A stretch of DNA of 34,893 nt, taken from Vitreoscilla sp. (GTDB lineage: Bacteria > Pseudomonadota > Gammaproteobacteria > Burkholderiales > Burkholderiaceae_C). The stretch spans positions 1-34,893 of the forward strand of contig JADMKA010000188.1 in assembly GCA_018780145.1 (NCBI GenBank), in the 5' to 3' direction. Shown here one piece after another: positions 32,327 to 34,893 of the stretch (within the stretch, counting starts at the first letter, position 1; the number at the start of each line of letters is the position of its first letter). The translations under genes and the position numbers were made by a program. The notes under the pieces are model-generated. The model saw only the letters and a list, made by a program, of their open reading frames with translations, did not search any database and had not been told where the DNA came from.

Positions 32327-33622
32327 ATGATTCCCACCTCCCTCGATCGACTCCTTTGCCAGCGTCGCACGCTGATGCTGCAAGGGCCGATGGGGCCGTT
32401 CTTCCAGCGGCTCGCGGGAACCCTGCGCGCCCATGGCCAGCAGGTGTGGAAGGTCAATTTCAACGCGGGCGACGATTGGTTCTTCGACGACGAGCAGGTG
32501 ATCCGCTTCCAGGATCCGCTGGAGCAGTGGCCCGCCCGACTGCGGCGCCTGGTCACTGAATTGCGAATCGATGCACTGGTTTTGTTCGGTCAGTCGCGCC
32601 ACATGCACCAGGCGGCGATCCGCGAGGCCAAATCGCTCGACGTGCAGGTGTTCGTGTTCGAGGAGGGCTATGTCCGCCCCGATTACGTCACGCTGGAGGT
32701 GGGGGGGGTCAATGCCGAGTCCCCACTGCCGCGTGACCCTGCCTTCTACCGCGATCTGAACGCCGAACCCCTGCCTGCACCGCAGCCCACCGGCCAGCGT
32801 TTCGGCGCGGTGGCCGCCGCCGCCATCACCTACTCGCTGGCGCGCAGCTTCGGCCACCACCGCTACCCGCACTACCGCCACCACCGCTCGATCGCACCGA
32901 TCAAGCAGGGCCTCAAGTGGGCCAACGGGGCTTGGCGCAAGTGGTGGTACCGGTTGACCGAAAGCCGCATGCAGGACTTCCTCGGTGCACCGGCGCAGCA
33001 CAAGCGCTTCTTCCTGGTGCCGCTGCAGGTCTACAACGACAGCCAGATTCGCCGCCATTCGCCCTACAAGGATGTGCCTGCGTTCATCCGAGAGGTGATG
33101 GCGTCGTTTGCCCAGCACGCCGAGACCGACAAGCTGCTGGTCTTCAAGCACCACCCGCTGGACCGGCCGTACAACGACTACACCGGCCTGATCGCCCGGG
33201 CGGCGCGCTCGTTGGGCATCGCGGACCGGGTGCACTACATCCACGACCAGCACCTGCCGACCTTGCTCAAGCATGCCGCCGGCGTGGTCACGGTCAACAG
33301 CACCACCGGTCTGCAGTCCCTCTACCACGGCACCCCGGTGATCCCGCTGGGCGAGTGCATGTATGCGATCGAGGGCCTGGTCCATCCCGGCCCGCTGGAA
33401 TCCTTCTGGCGCAACCCGGGCCCGGTGGACGCCGAGTTGTTCCACAACTTCCGCACCTATCTCGTGCGTGAATCCCAGCTCAACGCCAGCTTCTACGGCG
33501 CTGCGCCGGGGTTGCCGTCGATCACCGAGACCAAGCGCCGCCGCGCTTCGTCGCTGGACAGCCCGAGCGCGTTGCCCCAAGCGGCCAACTGGTCGGCCCC
33601 CACGCGCCCCACGTTGAAGTAA
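32327..33622 (+). CDS. kpsS: KpsS-type capsular polysaccharide biosynthesis protein
   Basis: 431 residues. KpsS adds the first Kdo to the phosphatidylglycerol acceptor of ABC-dependent capsules, and KpsC extends it. Seen: LMLQGPMGPFFQRLAGTLRAHGQQVWKVNFNAGDDWFF at the N-terminus, FGQSRHMHQAAIREAKSLDVQVFVFEEGYVRPDYVTLE, FFLVPLQVYNDSQIRRHSPY, LLVFKHHPLDRPYNDY and TVNSTTGLQSLYHGTPVIPLGECMY. ATG 32327 starts just before conserved sequence; a TTG at 32279 would add 16 unconserved residues. The conserved part ends near ESQLNASFYG. The last 40 or so codons run antisense to the 3' end of metH, a 130-base convergent overlap. Confidence 0.92.
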   Translation: MIPTSLDRLLCQRRTLMLQGPMGPFFQRLAGTLRAHGQQVWKVNFNAGDDWFFDDEQVIRFQDPLEQWPARLRRLVTELRIDALVLFGQSRHMHQAAIREAKSLDVQVFVFEEGYVRPDYVTLEVGGVNAESPLPRDPAFYRDLNAEPLPAPQPTGQRFGAVAAAAITYSLARSFGHHRYPHYRHHRSIAPIKQGLKWANGAWRKWWYRLTESRMQDFLGAPAQHKRFFLVPLQVYNDSQIRRHSPYKDVPAFIREVMASFAQHAETDKLLVFKHHPLDRPYNDYTGLIARAARSLGIADRVHYIHDQHLPTLLKHAAGVVTVNSTTGLQSLYHGTPVIPLGECMYAIEGLVHPGPLESFWRNPGPVDAELFHNFRTYLVRESQLNASFYGAAPGLPSITETKRRRASSLDSPSALPQAANWSAPTRPTLK

Positions 33623-34893
33623 GCCGCCTGCGGGTGGGCCAGGTAGAAGCCGCTGACACTCGCGGCCGGCGTCATGGCCAGGCTCTCCGTCAGCGCCATG
33701 CCGATCTCGTCGCAGCCCAGCACCCGGAACATCTCGGCCTTGACGCCATGGTCCGGGCAGGCCGGGTAGCCCGGCGCCGGTCGGATGCCGCGGTACTTCT
33801 CGGCGATCAGTTCCTCGGGTGTCAGCTTCTCGTCCGCGGCGTAGCCCCACAACTCGGTGCGCACCCGCTGGTGCAGCCGCTCCGCAAAGGCCTCGGCCAG
33901 CCGATCGGCCAGCGCCTTGAGCATGATGGCGTTGTAGTCGTCGTGGGCGGCCTCGAACTGCGCCGCCTTGCTGTCGGCGCCGACACCGGCGGTGACGGCG
34001 AACAGGCCGATGTAGTCCGGCTGCGTGCCCTTGGGCGCGATGTAGTCGGCCAGTGAGCGGTTCGGCCGCTGGATCTTCTCGCCCTGCGGGCCGTCGACCA
34101 CCGGCCGCACGCTCTGCATGCGCAGCGGCGCCCAGCGCAGCAGCACCTGGCTGCGCGACTCGTCCGCGTAGACCTCGATCACGTCGTCGTCCACCGTGTT
34201 GGCCGGGTACAGGCCCATCACGCCGTGCGCCTGCAGCCAGCGGCCCTCGATGATCTTCTTCAGCAGCGCCTGGCCGTCGGCCAGCACCTTGCGGGCCGAG
34301 TCGCCGACCACGGCGTCCTGCAGGATGGCCGGGTACGGGCCGGCCAGGTCCCAGGTCTGGAAGAAGGGCGCCCAGTCGATGCTGGCGGCCAGCTCGGCCA
34401 GGTCGTACTGGCGGAACAGGCGGCGGCCGAGGAAGCGCGGCTTCACCGGGGCGACCGACCAGTCGAGCGGGGTCTTGTTGGCGCGGGCCTCGGCCAGCGT
34501 GACCAGCGGCGTGGCCTTCTTGCCGGCGTGCAGCGTGCGCACGCGGTCGTAGTCGGCCTTCAGCTCGTCGATGTAGGCTGCGGCGCGGTCGTCGGACAGC
34601 AGCTCCGAGCACACGCCCACCGCGCGCGAGGCGTCCGGCACATAGACCACCGGGCCCTCGTAGTGGGGCGAGATCTTCACCGCGGTGTGCACGCGGCTGG
34701 TGGTGGCGCCGCCGATCAGCAGCGGCAGTTTCTTCTCGCGGAACCAGGGGTCGCGCTGCATTTCCGCCGCCACGTGCTGCATCTCCTCCAGGCTGGGCGT
34801 GATCAGGCCGGACAGGCCGATCAGGTCCGCGCCTTCGGTGCGCGCCTTTTCGAGGATGTCCTGGCAGGGCACCATCACCCCCATGTTGACGAC
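33493..34893 (-). CDS. metH: methionine synthase MetH, C-terminal part (5' end outside window)
   Basis: Cobalamin-dependent methionine synthase transfers a methyl group from methyltetrahydrofolate to homocysteine. The frame is open to the last base, reading VVNMGVMVPCQDILEKA, so the gene continues beyond the window. Present are the end of the B12-binding domain (DLIGLSGLITPSLEEMQHVA, LPLLIGGATTSRVHTAVKI) and the complete reactivation domain, with WAPFFQTWDLAGPYPAIL and the AdoMet-binding segment RGIRPAPGYPACPDH. The DxHxxG cobalt-ligand motif lies upstream, off the window. It is a housekeeping gene unrelated to the polysaccharide region. Its stop at 33493 lies inside kpsS on the opposite strand. 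Confidence 0.95.
   Translation of the reverse strand, partial: VVNMGVMVPCQDILEKARTEGADLIGLSGLITPSLEEMQHVAAEMQRDPWFREKKLPLLIGGATTSRVHTAVKISPHYEGPVVYVPDASRAVGVCSELLSDDRAAAYIDELKADYDRVRTLHAGKKATPLVTLAEARANKTPLDWSVAPVKPRFLGRRLFRQYDLAELAASIDWAPFFQTWDLAGPYPAILQDAVVGDSARKVLADGQALLKKIIEGRWLQAHGVMGLYPANTVDDDVIEVYADESRSQVLLRWAPLRMQSVRPVVDGPQGEKIQRPNRSLADYIAPKGTQPDYIGLFAVTAGVGADSKAAQFEAAHDDYNAIMLKALADRLAEAFAERLHQRVRTELWGYAADEKLTPEELIAEKYRGIRPAPGYPACPDHGVKAEMFRVLGCDEIGMALTESLAMTPAASVSGFYLAHPQAAYFNVGRVGADQLAAWGNALGLSSDEARRRLVSVIDGNPGAAP

Overview
The window is high-GC chromosomal DNA from a betaproteobacterium, most likely a Burkholderiales member of the Rubrivivax/Leptothrix/Ideonella/Aquincola type. That placement is inferred from codon use, a PEP-CTERM protein beside an EpsL-type outer-membrane protein, a fused CysN/CysC, and the general protein style. 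No rRNA, tRNA, CRISPR array or intact insertion sequence was seen.

Positions 1-11776 are an exopolysaccharide (EPS) region, mostly on the + strand. It starts with the 3' part of rfbA and a methyltransferase. A LuxR-type regulator (-) and a PEP-CTERM protein (+) are transcribed divergently. Then come rfbC, ugd, a manC/algA-type bifunctional enzyme, a WcaJ-type polyprenyl-phosphate sugar transferase, an EpsL-like beta-barrel, an LpxA-like acyltransferase, a FemAB/GNAT-like acyltransferase and an FdtA/QdtA-type ketoisomerase. They supply dTDP-sugars, UDP-glucuronate and GDP-mannose, load the first sugar on the lipid carrier, and probably make a 3-acylamino-3,6-dideoxyhexose.

Positions 11801-23285 are on the - strand. 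In transcription order they hold a DUF1800 lipoprotein, a Tat-type DUF1501 protein, two tandem paralogous GT61 glycosyltransferases with long helical N-termini, a 438-bp gap, and then a DegT aminotransferase coupled to a methyltransferase. The aminotransferase is the expected partner of the FdtA-like enzyme. The gap holds two 83-nt elements in inverted orientation. Their stems vary by compensatory changes while their internal loops are identical.

Positions 23415-29121 (-) are a sulfate-activation operon: cysD, cysNC and an SLC13-type permease. The cysD reading frame is continuous with a 330-codon 5' extension that looks like a catalytically dead IS630-type transposase with two helix-turn-helix units. 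cysQ is divergent (+), and kpsC and kpsS follow it. A 7-bp inverted repeat touches both start codons of the divergent pair. PAPS synthesis (CysDNC), PAP removal (CysQ) and capsule-type Kdo transferases (KpsC/KpsS) side by side suggest, without proving, sulfated surface glycan. The window ends in the 3' part of metH (-), whose coding end overlaps the 3' end of kpsS by 130 bp.
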